Shown: piece after piece, positions 27,666-37,046 of the stretch
Layout of the letters: each line of letters begins with the position of its first letter
Position numbering within the stretch: position 1 is the first letter of the stretch
Assembly (NCBI GenBank): GCA_035533095.1
Contig: DATLUM010000071.1
Coordinates: forward strand, 62,001 to 126,000
DNA length: 64,000 nt
Origin: Acidimicrobiales bacterium
Lineage (GTDB): Bacteria > Actinomycetota > Acidimicrobiia > Acidimicrobiales > Palsa-688
Direction: 5' to 3'
The notes under the pieces: generated by a model
Databases searched by the model: none
Seen by the model: the letters and a program-made list of their open reading frames with translations, nothing else
Told to the model about the DNA's origin: nothing
Program-made: the position numbers and the translations under genes

Positions 27666-28501
27666 AGTCCGGCTTCGCCACGCTGGTCGGCCGGCCCAAT
27701 GTGGGGAAGTCGACACTGCTCAACACCATCCTCGGGCAGAAGGTGTCGATAACGTCACCGGTGGTCCAGACGACCCGCAACCAGGTGCGCGGGGTGCTCA
27801 CCCGTCCCGGAGTGCAGGTGGTCTTCGTCGACACGCCTGGGGTGCACAAGCCGCGCAGCGTGTTGGGCCAGCGGCTCAACGACGCCGCTGCCGACGCCCT
27901 CACCGGCGTCGAACTCACCCTCCTCGTGCTCGACGCGACAGCACCCCTCGGGCGGGGAGACCGGTTCGTCGCGTCGATGATCTCGGGAGATTCGATATGC
28001 GTCGTCAACAAGATCGACGCGGCGCCGCGGGCGAAGGTCCTGGAACAGCTCAGCTCGGCCGCGGATGCGTTTGACGCCGCCGAATACTTCCCCGTCTCGG
28101 CGCGGACCGGCGCGGGAGTGCCCGAACTGGTGGAAGCGATCGTCGAGCGGATGCCGGAAGGGCCGCAGATGTATCCCGACGACATGGTCACCGACGTGCC
28201 CGAAGCGTTCTGGGTCGCGGAGCTGGTTCGTGAGCAACTGCTCGCGGTGACGCGCGAAGAGGTGCCCCACTCGATCGCGTGCAGGGTGACCGAGTGGGAG
28301 TGGCCGCGTATCCGATGCGAGATACTGGTCGAGCGCGAATCGCAGAAGGGCATAGTCATCGGGCGCGGCGGCTCGGTCCTCAAAGAAGTCGGCACCCGAG
28401 TGCGTGAGCAGCTGCCCGACGGCGCCTACCTCGAGCTATTCGTCAAGGTCGACCCGAACTGGCAGAGCCGCCCCAAGGCACTGGAGCGCTTGGGCTACTG
28501 A
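27662..28501 (+). CDS. era: GTPase Era
   Basis: A 279-residue Era GTPase, which binds 16S rRNA during 30S assembly. GTPase motifs: GRPNVGKST (10-18), QTTRNQVRGV switch, DTPGVH, and NKID. The C-terminal KH domain has ESQKGIVIGRGGSVLKEVGT. Length is slightly short at the N-terminus but complete. The GTG start overlaps the corC stop by 4 bp. The stop codon's last base begins a perfect 20-bp palindrome that probably ends the transcript. Confidence 0.96.
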   Translation: MKSGFATLVGRPNVGKSTLLNTILGQKVSITSPVVQTTRNQVRGVLTRPGVQVVFVDTPGVHKPRSVLGQRLNDAAADALTGVELTLLVLDATAPLGRGDRFVASMISGDSICVVNKIDAAPRAKVLEQLSSAADAFDAAEYFPVSARTGAGVPELVEAIVERMPEGPQMYPDDMVTDVPEAFWVAELVREQLLAVTREEVPHSIACRVTEWEWPRIRCEILVERESQKGIVIGRGGSVLKEVGTRVREQLPDGAYLELFVKVDPNWQSRPKALERLGY

Positions 28502-28523
28502 AGAGGTTCGCGAACCTCTTTAA
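28501..28523. terminator. Bidirectional terminator between era and the helicase gene
   Basis: AAGAGGTTCG at 28501-28510 is followed at once by its exact reverse complement CGAACCTCTT at 28511-28520, then TAAT. The folded RNA would have a stem of about 8 bp with a TTCGCGAA-type loop region, flanked by A and T residues on both sides. It lies exactly between the convergent stops (era TGA 28499-28501, helicase TAA 28520-28522) and can serve both strands. Confidence 0.7.
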
Positions 28524-30481
28524 TCCGGCCAGCCGCTGAGTTCGCCGGCGAGGGACGCCAGGAACTGCTCGACGTCCGAGCGCTTGCGCGTCCTGCGCAT
28601 AGGTGGCAACGCCTTGACCAGGGCCCACCGGTAGGAGGCGCGCCCGAGCCGCGTGTCGAGGACGGCGACCACGCCCCGGTCGCTGCGGCTCCTGATCAGC
28701 CGCCCGACACCCTGGGCGAGCAAGGTTGCGGCCCTCGGTATGTCTATCAAGGAGAAGGCGTCGCTTCCGAGGCTCGCCCGGCGCGCCTGGAGCAGCGGAT
28801 CGTCCGGGCGGGGAAACGGCAGCCGGTCGATGGTCACGACGGAGAGCGCGCTGCCCGGGACATCCACTCCCTGCCAGAAACCCATCGTCGCGAACAGGCA
28901 GGAATGCTCGTCCTCGGTGAACTTTCGCACCAGGGCCGGCTTGGGAAGGTCCGATTGGGTCATCAAGGGCCAGCGGATGCGCGGTCTGAGCGCGTCGGCG
29001 GCCGCCTTCATCGCCCGCCAGCTGGTGAACAAGGCCAGGGTCCTCCCGCCCGCGGCTTCTATGAGGAACGCGAGTTCATCGTGCATCGCTTTCTCGTAAG
29101 CGCCGTCGCGGGGATCGGGAAGATGCATCGGGCAGTACAACAACGCCTGCTCGTCGTATGCGAACGGGCTCCCCACGTCGAGTTCCTCGTACGACCCCGC
29201 AGGCAGCCCGAGTCGTTCTGCGAGCCGGGGTGGGATGGTGGCGCTGGTCATTACAGCCGTCGGGGCGCCCTCTTTCTTCCAGAGCTTCTCGGTCATCTCC
29301 GCGCCGACGTCCAGTGGAGCCACCTTCAGCACGGGGGAGTGGGCCGGCCCTTCGACCCATGCCACCTCGGAGTCTGCTAGCTCGAGAACCTCGACGAGGT
29401 CGCGTTCGAGGTGGCCCGCCGACTGTTGTGCGCGCAGGTACCTCGCTCGCACTCCGGCCTCGATCGACTCGTCGGCAGCCTTCTCCGACCGCAGGGCCTT
29501 GCGCACCTCTGAGAGGAGGCGGGTGACCCGCTGCCGGACGAGGTTCAGGCGTTCCTGGGTCGTCTCGTCGAGCGGCCGGGGGAGAGCGGAACCGATGTGA
29601 GGCTCCAGGGTATCGATCAGAAGTAGGCCTGCTTCTTCGACGGCCAGCGACGCCGAAGGGTCGTCGAGCACCGGCCTTGTGGCCCGCGCGAGGGCCTGGA
29701 GCCTGCCAGCGCCGATCTCGAAGCCAAACGACGCCGACGCGATGTCCTCGAGCTCGTGCGCCTCGTCGAACACCACGAGGTCGTGCATCGGCAGCATCTC
29801 ACCTCCTGCCGCAACCGATGTGGCATAGAGGTGCGTGTTCACCACGACCACGTCTGCTTGGGCGGCCCTGTCGCGCGCGGCCTCCGCGAAGCACCGGTCG
29901 CCCGATGGGCAGCGGGCCGCTCCGGGGCAGTCTCTTGCGCCAACGCTCACCTGCGCCCACGCGACCGGAGACGGCTCCCACTCGAGATCGGCGCGGTCGC
30001 CGGTCTCCGCTCGCGACGCCCAGCCGACCAGCCGGCGGATCTCGCGGCCGAGCGGGCCAAGAGCGGACCGGTCTGCGCCGGCGGCGTCCGGGCCGCCGTC
30101 GTGGAACGCCAGCTGCTCGTCGCCGCCCGCTATCTCCGAGACCCGCTGCATGCAGACGTAGTTCGAGCGCCCCTTGAGGACGGCGAACTGCACCGGGACA
30201 CCAAGGGAGTGCGCGAGTTGCGGGAGGTCGCGCTTTGCCAGCTGGTCCTGCAAAGCCTTGGTGGCGGTAGAGATGACCGCGCGGGTCCCGAGGGCGAGCG
30301 CCGGCACGAGGTAGGCAAGGCTCTTGCCGGTCCCGGTTCCCGCCTGAACCACGAGGTGGCGGTGTCCGCGGATGGCCCGGCTGACCGCCTCCGCCATCTC
30401 GCGTTGCGAAGGCCGGTCCTCCCGCCGTGCCAGCGCGTTCGTCGCCCGCTCGAGGGCGGCTTCGATCTGCGGGTCCGGCAT
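28520..30481 (-). CDS. DinG/XPD-like ATP-dependent DNA helicase
   Basis: A 653-residue superfamily 2 helicase. Walker A is GTGTGKS (48-54), followed by ISTATKALQDQL (motif Ia). An Fe-S cluster is indicated by four cysteines in NYVCMQ and RDCPGAARCPSGDRCF. Walker B/DEAH is VVFDEAHELED, motif III VMTSATIPPRL, and motif VI QGVGRLIRS. XPD/DinG enzymes unwind forked or R-loop DNA 5' to 3'. The start is set at ATG 30481 (MPDPQIEAAL); 24 more codons are open upstream but reach into the divergent promoter region. It is convergent with era. Confidence 0.92.
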   Translation of the reverse strand: MPDPQIEAALERATNALARREDRPSQREMAEAVSRAIRGHRHLVVQAGTGTGKSLAYLVPALALGTRAVISTATKALQDQLAKRDLPQLAHSLGVPVQFAVLKGRSNYVCMQRVSEIAGGDEQLAFHDGGPDAAGADRSALGPLGREIRRLVGWASRAETGDRADLEWEPSPVAWAQVSVGARDCPGAARCPSGDRCFAEAARDRAAQADVVVVNTHLYATSVAAGGEMLPMHDLVVFDEAHELEDIASASFGFEIGAGRLQALARATRPVLDDPSASLAVEEAGLLLIDTLEPHIGSALPRPLDETTQERLNLVRQRVTRLLSEVRKALRSEKAADESIEAGVRARYLRAQQSAGHLERDLVEVLELADSEVAWVEGPAHSPVLKVAPLDVGAEMTEKLWKKEGAPTAVMTSATIPPRLAERLGLPAGSYEELDVGSPFAYDEQALLYCPMHLPDPRDGAYEKAMHDELAFLIEAAGGRTLALFTSWRAMKAAADALRPRIRWPLMTQSDLPKPALVRKFTEDEHSCLFATMGFWQGVDVPGSALSVVTIDRLPFPRPDDPLLQARRASLGSDAFSLIDIPRAATLLAQGVGRLIRSRSDRGVVAVLDTRLGRASYRWALVKALPPMRRTRKRSDVEQFLASLAGELSGWPD

Positions 30482-30533
30482 CGGGCTCAGGCTAGGAGGC
30501 TGCCGGGTCGTGGGCGGGTGCAATGATGGCCCG

Positions 30534-31466
30534 ATGAAGTTGCGGATATTCACCGAACCCCAACAGGGCGCGAGCTACGACCATCTCGCTGCCGCCGCCC
30601 GATGCGCGGAGGAGGAGGGTTTCGACGCTTTCTTCCGCTCTGACCACTACCTGAGGATGTCGCCCGGCGACGGTCTGCCCGGTCCTACCGACTCGTGGAT
30701 CACTCTTGCCGGGCTGGCGCGCGACACCTCCCGGATCCGCCTCGGCACCCTGGTCACCTCCGCGACCTTCCGGCTGCCCGGGTTGCTCGCGATCTCCGTG
30801 GCTCAGGTGGACGCGATGAGCGGTGGCCGCGTGGAGCTCGGGCTCGGAGCCGGATGGTTCGACGCGGAGCACAAGGCCTACGGGTTCCCCTTCCCGCCCA
30901 CCAAGGAGCGCTTCGACCGTCTCGAGGAGCAGCTGGCCATCGTCACCGGACTGTGGGCGACGCCGCCGGGAGCCAAGTTCGAGTTCGCCGGCAGGTACTA
31001 CCGCCTCGAGGACAGCCCGGCTCTGCCGAAGCCTGTCCAGTCACCGAGGCCTCCGGTGATCGTCGGCGGTGTCGGCCCCATCCGCACGCCGTCGTTGGCA
31101 GCCCGTTTCGCGGACGAGTTCAACACCCCGTTCCTGCAGCCGGGAGACGTCAAGACCCAGTTCGAGCGTGTCATGAAGGAGTGCGAGGCCCTTGGCCGCG
31201 ATCCTGCCTCGATGAAGTTGACGTCCGCGGTGGCGGTGTGCTGCGGGGCTGACGCCGCTGATATCCAGCGGCGCGCAGAGAACATCGGCCAGACCGTCGA
31301 GCACCTGAGATCCTTCGGTGCCTGCGGCACGCCTGAGGAGGTTGCCGAAAGGTTGCGCCAGTACGCCGCCGCCGGAGCCGAGGCGATCTACATGCAGCTC
31401 ATCGACATGACCGATCTGGACCAGATCCGCCTCCTCGGGCGGGAATTGCCCGGGCTCTTGTCCTGA
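30534..31466 (+). CDS. F420-dependent LLM-class oxidoreductase
   Basis: A 310-residue luciferase-like monooxygenase-fold protein. It starts MKLRIFTEPQQGASYDHLAA and has AARCAEEEGFDAFFRSDHYL, the barrel segment IRLGTLVTSATFRLPGLLAI, MSGGRVELGLGAGWFDAEH and VIVGGVG. These are the features of the TIGR03560-type F420-dependent subgroup common in Actinobacteria; the reaction is unknown. The ATG at 30534 is well placed. The frame is open upstream into the divergent helicase gene, ignored here. Confidence 0.88.
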   Translation: MKLRIFTEPQQGASYDHLAAAARCAEEEGFDAFFRSDHYLRMSPGDGLPGPTDSWITLAGLARDTSRIRLGTLVTSATFRLPGLLAISVAQVDAMSGGRVELGLGAGWFDAEHKAYGFPFPPTKERFDRLEEQLAIVTGLWATPPGAKFEFAGRYYRLEDSPALPKPVQSPRPPVIVGGVGPIRTPSLAARFADEFNTPFLQPGDVKTQFERVMKECEALGRDPASMKLTSAVAVCCGADAADIQRRAENIGQTVEHLRSFGACGTPEEVAERLRQYAAAGAEAIYMQLIDMTDLDQIRLLGRELPGLLS

Positions 31467-31524
31467 CCTCGTCTGCCCAGCAGTCGAGGGCCGGAGGGGG
31501 ACAGGCAGCCGCTACCGTTCCATC

Positions 31525-32271
31525 GTGCTCCTTGACGGCCTCGACCCGAACCGCATCCCGCGCCACGTGGCATGCGTCATGGACGGCAATGGTCGCTGGG
31601 CAACCAAACAGGGGCTCCCGCGGACCGAGGGCCACCGCGCGGGCGAGGAAGCTCTCTTCGACGCGGCCTGCGGAGCTCTCGAGCTCGGCATCGAGTACTT
31701 CACGGTGTACGCGTTCTCGACGGAGAACTGGCGCCGGCCGCACGAGGAAGTCCGCTTCCTCCTCAACGTCATCGCCGACCAGCTGCTCACCCGCCGCCGC
31801 GACGAGCTGCACCGCATGGGAGTGCGCATCCGCTTCATCGGCCGCAGGGACTGGCGCGTCCCCCGCTGGGTGGTCAAGCGCATGGACGAGGCGGCGGCCC
31901 TGACGGCACGCAACAGGTCGATGACGTTGACCATCGCGTTCAACTACGGCGGCCGGGCTGAGATCGTCGACGCGGTCAAGGCGATCATCGAGTCGGGCGT
32001 GTCCGCGTCGAAGGTCGACGAGCGGACCGTGCACCGGCATCTCTACCTACCGGATCTTCCCGACCCGGACCTGGTGATCCGAACGTCGGGCGAGTACCGG
32101 GTGTCGAACTTCCTCCTGTGGGAGCTCGCCTACAGCGAGCTGATCTTCACGGACGTCCTGTGGCCCGACTTCCGCCGCCACCACCTCACCGAAGCGGTGC
32201 GCGAGTTCCAGGCGCGGGATCGCCGGTACGGGACGACCGGGGGCCATCGGGAAGAGGGGATCCCCAGCTAG
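31525..32271 (+). CDS. uppS: Polyprenyl diphosphate synthase (UppS)
   Basis: A 248-residue cis-prenyltransferase making the polyprenyl diphosphate carrier for wall synthesis. Catalytic VMDGNGRWATKQGLPRTEGH holds the conserved Asp and Arg/His residues, YAFSTENWRRP and FNYGGRAEIVDAVK follow, and the C-terminal block is PDLVIRTSGEYRVSNFLLWE. The start is GTG at 31525, 58 bp after the LLM gene. recO starts directly after the stop codon with no gap, so the two are cotranscribed. Confidence 0.96.
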   Translation: MLLDGLDPNRIPRHVACVMDGNGRWATKQGLPRTEGHRAGEEALFDAACGALELGIEYFTVYAFSTENWRRPHEEVRFLLNVIADQLLTRRRDELHRMGVRIRFIGRRDWRVPRWVVKRMDEAAALTARNRSMTLTIAFNYGGRAEIVDAVKAIIESGVSASKVDERTVHRHLYLPDLPDPDLVIRTSGEYRVSNFLLWELAYSELIFTDVLWPDFRRHHLTEAVREFQARDRRYGTTGGHREEGIPS

Positions 32272-32994
32272 ATGGCTTTGTACCGCGACGAAGGCGTGGT
32301 GCTCAGGACCCACAAGCTCGGCGAAGCCGACCGCGTCGTGGTGCTGCTCACCCGGGGGCGGGGCAAGATCCGCGCCGTGGCGAAGGGTGTGCGCAAGACC
32401 AAGAGCCGCTTCGGTGCGCGGCTGGAGCCGCCGGGCCACGTGAACCTGCTCATGTACGAGGGCCGGGACCTGCACACCATCAACCAGGCGGAAACCGTCG
32501 ACCACTACCGCTCGCTGCGGGAGGACCTGGAGCGCCTGACAGATGCCATGGCCATCCTCGAGTCCGTCGACCAGGTGGCCCAGGACGGCGAGCCCAACCC
32601 GGCGCTTTTCCGCATGCTCACCGGAGCGCTGCGGGCGTTGGGCGAGGCGCCGGCGCGGCCGGCTCTCCTCGTGGGCGCGTTCTACTGGAAGCTGCTCGCG
32701 CTCGACGGTGTCGCTCCGCTGCTCGACCGTTGCGCTGTCTGCGACGCGGGCCCGGAGGAGTTGGTCGCGTTCGACTTCGTCGAGGGTGGAGCGTTGTGCC
32801 GCCAGCACAGGCGCGGGCCGGCGGTCGATCCCGCCGCGCTCGGCCTGGTTCGCCGGATCCTCGGCGGCGGCCTCGCCGGCGTGCTTGCAGAACCTGCCGG
32901 CCCGGCTACCGCCGCTGCCTCCGCACTCGGGACGTCCGCGCTCGAGGCTCACCTCGAGCGCCGGCTGCGGGCGGTTCATCTGCTAGGGAACTAG
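32272..32994 (+). CDS. recO: DNA repair protein RecO
   Basis: A 240-residue RecO, the recombination mediator that loads RecA with RecR. The N-terminal OB-fold reads YRDEGVVLRTHKLGEADRVV and LLTRGRGKIRAVAKGVRKTK; the C-terminal part has CAVCDAGPEELVAFDF and CRQHRRG, a partial zinc-like cysteine set. The ATG at 32272 abuts the uppS stop. The stop lies in the palindrome GGAACTAGTTCC (32987-32998), which may form a weak hairpin. Confidence 0.94.
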   Translation: MALYRDEGVVLRTHKLGEADRVVVLLTRGRGKIRAVAKGVRKTKSRFGARLEPPGHVNLLMYEGRDLHTINQAETVDHYRSLREDLERLTDAMAILESVDQVAQDGEPNPALFRMLTGALRALGEAPARPALLVGAFYWKLLALDGVAPLLDRCAVCDAGPEELVAFDFVEGGALCRQHRRGPAVDPAALGLVRRILGGGLAGVLAEPAGPATAAASALGTSALEAHLERRLRAVHLLGN

Positions 32995-33024
32995 TTCCTT
33001 CCTCGGGCACTAGCCTCGAAACCT

Positions 33025-34347
33025 ATGGCAGCGCCCGCAATGGACGAGATCGTGAGGCTGTGCAAGCACCGCGGCTTCATCTTCCCTTCCGCCGAGATCT
33101 ACGGGGGCTTCCGCTCCACCTACGACTACGGCCCCCTCGGCGTGCTCATGCTGCGCAATGTCAAGAACGCCTGGTGGCGCTCCATGGTCCAGCTGCGCCA
33201 AGACGTGGTCGGCCTCGACGCGGCCATCCTGTCCGGCCCCCGGATCTGGGAGGCGTCGGGCCACCTCACCAACTTCACCGACCCTCTCGTCGACTGCCGC
33301 AACTGCAAGGAACGCTGGCGGGCCGACCACCTGGAGCCCGACCCGAAGGACGGTGCCATCCACTGCCCGAACTGCGGCAGCACCGACCTGACCGAGGCGC
33401 GCGCGTTCAACCTGATGTTCAAGACCCACGCCGGCCCGGTCGAGGACGAGGGCAGCGTCGCCTACCTGCGGCCGGAGACGGCGCAGGGCCACTTCGTCAA
33501 TTTTCTGAACGTCCTGCAGACCTCGCGCAAGAAGCCGCCGTTCGGGATCGCTCAGATCGGCAAGTCGTTTCGCAACGAGATCACCCCCGGCAACTTCGTC
33601 TTCCGCACGCGCGAGTTCGAGCAGATGGAGCTCGAGTACTTCGTCCCTCCGCAGGAGGCGACGAAATGGTTCGAGTACTGGTGCGAGGAGCGCCTCAACT
33701 GGTACGTCGACCTCGGTATACCGCGCGACCAGCTGCGCCTGCGTGCGCACGACCAGGAAGAGCTTTCCCACTACTCGGCCGGCACGTCCGACGTCGAGTA
33801 CATGTTCCCGTGGGGTTGGGGCGAACTGGAGGGCATCGCCAACAGGACCGACTTCGACCTGAAGGCCCATGCCGCGCACAGCGGCGAGAGGCTCGAGTTC
33901 TACGACCAGGCGACCAGCGAGCGCTACGTCCCCTACGTGATCGAGCCGGCCGCCGGCGCCACCAGGACGATGATGGCGTTCCTCCTCGCCGCGTACGACG
34001 AGGACGAGATCGGCGGCGAGAAGCGCACCGTGTTGCGGCTGCATCCCCGGATCGCCCCGTACCAGGTGGCGATCCTGCCGCTGTCGCGCAAGGACACGCT
34101 CATACCGACCGCGCAGGAGGTTCTGGGCCTGCTGCAGCCGATCGCCATGTGCGACTACGACGAGACCCAGTCGATCGGCAAGCGGTACCGCCGGCAGGAC
34201 GAGATAGGCACGCCTCTGGCCGTGACGATCGACTTCGACTCACTCGAGGACCGGGCGGTGACGATCCGGGAGAGGGACACGACCGAGCAGGTCCGGGTGC
34301 CGATCGACAAGCTGGTGGAGGAGGTCACCGGCCGCCTGGCCCTCTGA
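33025..34347 (+). CDS. glyS: Glycyl-tRNA synthetase (alpha2 type)
   Basis: A 440-residue class II glycyl-tRNA synthetase of the single-chain dimeric type. Motifs: YGGFRSTYDYGPLGVLM near the start; the zinc-like pair CRNC and CPNC; motif 2 region SFRNEITPGNFVFRTREFEQ; and motif 3 in ALGx-like form as ERYVPYVIEPAAGATRTMM. The anticodon-binding domain begins LHPRIAPYQVAILPL. Length is typical. ATG at 33025. It is 43 bp ahead of ppdK, same strand. Confidence 0.96.
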   Translation: MAAPAMDEIVRLCKHRGFIFPSAEIYGGFRSTYDYGPLGVLMLRNVKNAWWRSMVQLRQDVVGLDAAILSGPRIWEASGHLTNFTDPLVDCRNCKERWRADHLEPDPKDGAIHCPNCGSTDLTEARAFNLMFKTHAGPVEDEGSVAYLRPETAQGHFVNFLNVLQTSRKKPPFGIAQIGKSFRNEITPGNFVFRTREFEQMELEYFVPPQEATKWFEYWCEERLNWYVDLGIPRDQLRLRAHDQEELSHYSAGTSDVEYMFPWGWGELEGIANRTDFDLKAHAAHSGERLEFYDQATSERYVPYVIEPAAGATRTMMAFLLAAYDEDEIGGEKRTVLRLHPRIAPYQVAILPLSRKDTLIPTAQEVLGLLQPIAMCDYDETQSIGKRYRRQDEIGTPLAVTIDFDSLEDRAVTIRERDTTEQVRVPIDKLVEEVTGRLAL

Positions 34348-34390
34348 CGGCCGGATTTCCCGGTGCAGCGCGGGTCTTAGACTCGGGCAC

Positions 34391-37018
34391 ATGCCCCTCG
34401 TCTACTCGTTCGACCACAAGCACCGGCGGCCCCCGATGCAGCTCAAGGACCTCCTCGGCGGGAAGGGGGCGAACCTGGCGGAAATGACCTCCGTGCTGCA
34501 GCTGCCGGTACCCCCGGGTTTCACGATCACGACCGACGCCTGCCGGGAGTACATGGAGGGGGGCTGGCCGGAGGGTCTCAGCGCCGAGGTGGACCGCCAC
34601 GTCCGCCGGCTCGAGAAGGCGATGGGGAAAAGACTCGGCGACGCGGCCGACCCGCTCCTCGTGAGCGTCCGCTCGGGTGCCAAGTTCTCCATGCCGGGCA
34701 TGATGGACACGGTCCTCAACCTTGGGCTCAACGACGCGTCAGTGAAGGGGCTCGCCGACCAGACCAGCGACGAGCGTTTCGCCTACGACTCGTACCGGCG
34801 CTTCATTTCCATGTACGGCCGCATCGTCTTGGGGATCGAAGGCGAGAAGTTCGACCAGCCGTTCGATCGGGCGAAGGAGAAGGCGGGCGGGGCAAGCGAC
34901 GCCGAACTGTCGGCGGGCACGCTCAGCGAGCTCTGCGACGTGTTCAAGTCGGTGGTCGAGAAGGAGACCGGGCAGCCCTTCCCCCAGGAGCCGCAGGAGC
35001 AGCTGCGCGGTGCCATCGAGGCGGTGTTCAAGTCGTGGAACGGCGCCCGCGCTCTTGCGTACCGCGTCCGTGAACGGATCCCTCACGATCTCGGCACCGC
35101 CGTCAACGTGCAGACCATGGTGTTCGGCAACCGCGACGACGACTCCGGTACAGGTGTCGGGTTCACCCGCGACCCGGCGACCGGTGCGCAAGGCGAGTAC
35201 GGAGACTTCCTCGTCAACGCCCAAGGTGAGGACGTCGTCGCGGGCATTCGCAACACCCTGCCCCTCGCTGAGCTCAAGAGCCGGTTCCCGAAGATCTTCA
35301 AGGAGCTGATGGACATCTTCGCCCGTCTCGAGGCGCACTACCGCGACATGTGCGACACCGAGTTCACGATCGAGCAGGGCAAGCTCTGGATGCTCCAGAC
35401 CCGAGTGGGCAAGCGGACAGGCGTCGCCGCGCTCCGGATGGCGGTCGACATGACCAAACAGCGCGGGTGGAAGCTCAGCCACGAGGAAGCGGTCTTGCGC
35501 ATCACCGCCGACCACCTCGACCAGGTGCTCCACCCGCAGTTCGCCGAGAAGCCGGCGAAGCTCCTGGGCAAGGGCCTGGCCGCGTCACCCGGGGCCGCGG
35601 TCGGCCACGTCGTGTTCAGTGCCAACGCCGCTGCGCAGGCAGGCGATCGCGGCGAGCGGGTGATCCTGGTGCGGTCCGAGACGTCGCCGGAGGACGTGCA
35701 CGGCATGATCGCCGCGCAGGGCATCCTCACCACGCGTGGGGGTCTCGTCAGCCACGCGGCGGTCGTCGCGCGCGGCTGGGGGAAGCCGGCCGTAGTGGGC
35801 GCGGAGGCTGTGCGCATAGGGCAGGGCGAGTTCACCATCGCCGGCGCGACCGTGCGCGAGGGGGACTACATCTCCATCGACGGCAACACCGGCGACATCG
35901 CCCTCGGCGAGGTGCCCCTGAAGCTGGGGGAACCCCCCGAGGAGTTCAAGACCGTCCTCACGTGGGCGGACAAGATCCGCAAGGGCAAGCTCGCCGTGCG
36001 CGCCAACGCCGACAACGGCCCCGACGCCGCCAACGCGCGCGGGTTCGGCGCCGAAGGAATCGGCTTGTGCCGGACGGAGCACATGTTCCTGGCCGAGGAC
36101 CGGCTCCCGATCGTGCGCCGGATGATCCTCGCGGACTCGGAAGAGGAGGAGGCCGCCGCGCTCGAGGAGCTGAGGGAGGCCCAGAAGGAGGACTTCGTCT
36201 CGATCCTCGAGGCCATGGACGGGCTCCCGGTCACCGTCCGCCTGCTCGACCCGCCGCTTCACGAGTTCCTGCCCTCCATCGAGGAGCTGGAGATCAAGAA
36301 GGCGACACAAGGCCTGTCGCCGGAGGAGGAGAAGCTCTTCGAAGCTGCGCAGTCGTGGCACGAGTTCAACCCCATGCTGGGGATCCGCGGCGTCCGCCTC
36401 GGTGTCATCAAGCCGGGGTTGTACGGCATGCAGGTACGGGCGCTGATGCAAGCGGCCGCTGAGCGGATCGCCGCCGGCGGCAAGCCGAAGGTCGAGATCA
36501 TGATCCCCCTGACGGTCACCCGCCAGGAGCTCGGCCTCGCCCGCAGCTGGACCGTCGAGGCCATCAAGGCCGAAAGCCGCGGTCTCAAGCGCAAGCTCGA
36601 CGTCACGATCGGCACGATGATCGAGACACCAAGAGCTGCGGTACGCGCAGACGAGATAGCCGAGGAAGCCGACTTCTTCAGCTTCGGGACCAACGACCTG
36701 ACCCAGATGACATTCGGTTTCTCCCGCGACGACGTCGAGGGCCGCATGATGTCCGCCTATCTCGAAGACGGGCTGCTCAAGCGCAACCCGTTCGAGACGA
36801 TCGACCAGGACGGTGTCGGTCAGCTCGTTCACGACGCTGTGGAGAGGGGAAGGCGCACCAAGTCCGGGCTCAAGATCGGCGTTTGCGGCGAGCACGGCGG
36901 CGATCCGGAGTCGATCGACTTCTTCTACCGGGCGGGGCTCGACTACGTGTCCTGCTCGCCGTTCCGTGTGCCGATTGCCAGGCTGGCAGCGGCCCAAGCG
37001 GTAATAGCGAACGGTTAA
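34391..37018 (+). CDS. ppdK: Pyruvate, phosphate dikinase
   Basis: An 875-residue enzyme that interconverts pyruvate, ATP and phosphate with PEP, AMP and diphosphate. Domains in order: ATP-grasp (GGKGANLAEMTSVLQLPVPP near residue 20, FSMPGMMDTVLNLGLND); the phospho-histidine swivelling domain with LTTRGGLVSHAAVVARGWGK; and the PEP-binding barrel with EGIGLCRTEHMF, TIGTMIETPRAA, FFSFGTNDLTQMT and the final GVCGEHGGDPES. Length is standard for bacterial PPDK. The start is ATG 34391. It supports gluconeogenesis or glycolysis with pyrophosphate. Confidence 0.97.
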   Translation: MPLVYSFDHKHRRPPMQLKDLLGGKGANLAEMTSVLQLPVPPGFTITTDACREYMEGGWPEGLSAEVDRHVRRLEKAMGKRLGDAADPLLVSVRSGAKFSMPGMMDTVLNLGLNDASVKGLADQTSDERFAYDSYRRFISMYGRIVLGIEGEKFDQPFDRAKEKAGGASDAELSAGTLSELCDVFKSVVEKETGQPFPQEPQEQLRGAIEAVFKSWNGARALAYRVRERIPHDLGTAVNVQTMVFGNRDDDSGTGVGFTRDPATGAQGEYGDFLVNAQGEDVVAGIRNTLPLAELKSRFPKIFKELMDIFARLEAHYRDMCDTEFTIEQGKLWMLQTRVGKRTGVAALRMAVDMTKQRGWKLSHEEAVLRITADHLDQVLHPQFAEKPAKLLGKGLAASPGAAVGHVVFSANAAAQAGDRGERVILVRSETSPEDVHGMIAAQGILTTRGGLVSHAAVVARGWGKPAVVGAEAVRIGQGEFTIAGATVREGDYISIDGNTGDIALGEVPLKLGEPPEEFKTVLTWADKIRKGKLAVRANADNGPDAANARGFGAEGIGLCRTEHMFLAEDRLPIVRRMILADSEEEEAAALEELREAQKEDFVSILEAMDGLPVTVRLLDPPLHEFLPSIEELEIKKATQGLSPEEEKLFEAAQSWHEFNPMLGIRGVRLGVIKPGLYGMQVRALMQAAAERIAAGGKPKVEIMIPLTVTRQELGLARSWTVEAIKAESRGLKRKLDVTIGTMIETPRAAVRADEIAEEADFFSFGTNDLTQMTFGFSRDDVEGRMMSAYLEDGLLKRNPFETIDQDGVGQLVHDAVERGRRTKSGLKIGVCGEHGGDPESIDFFYRAGLDYVSCSPFRVPIARLAAAQAVIANG

Positions 37019-37033
37019 ACCCCGCCGGGGGTT
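37018..37033 (+). terminator. Weak hairpin after ppdK
   Basis: AACCCC (37018-37023), loop GCCG, GGGGTT (37028-37033) forms a 6-bp stem immediately after the ppdK stop and 13 bp before the dnaG start. There is no T-run, so it may attenuate rather than end transcription. Confidence 0.4.
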
Positions 37034-37046
37034 CTAGGGTCGCACC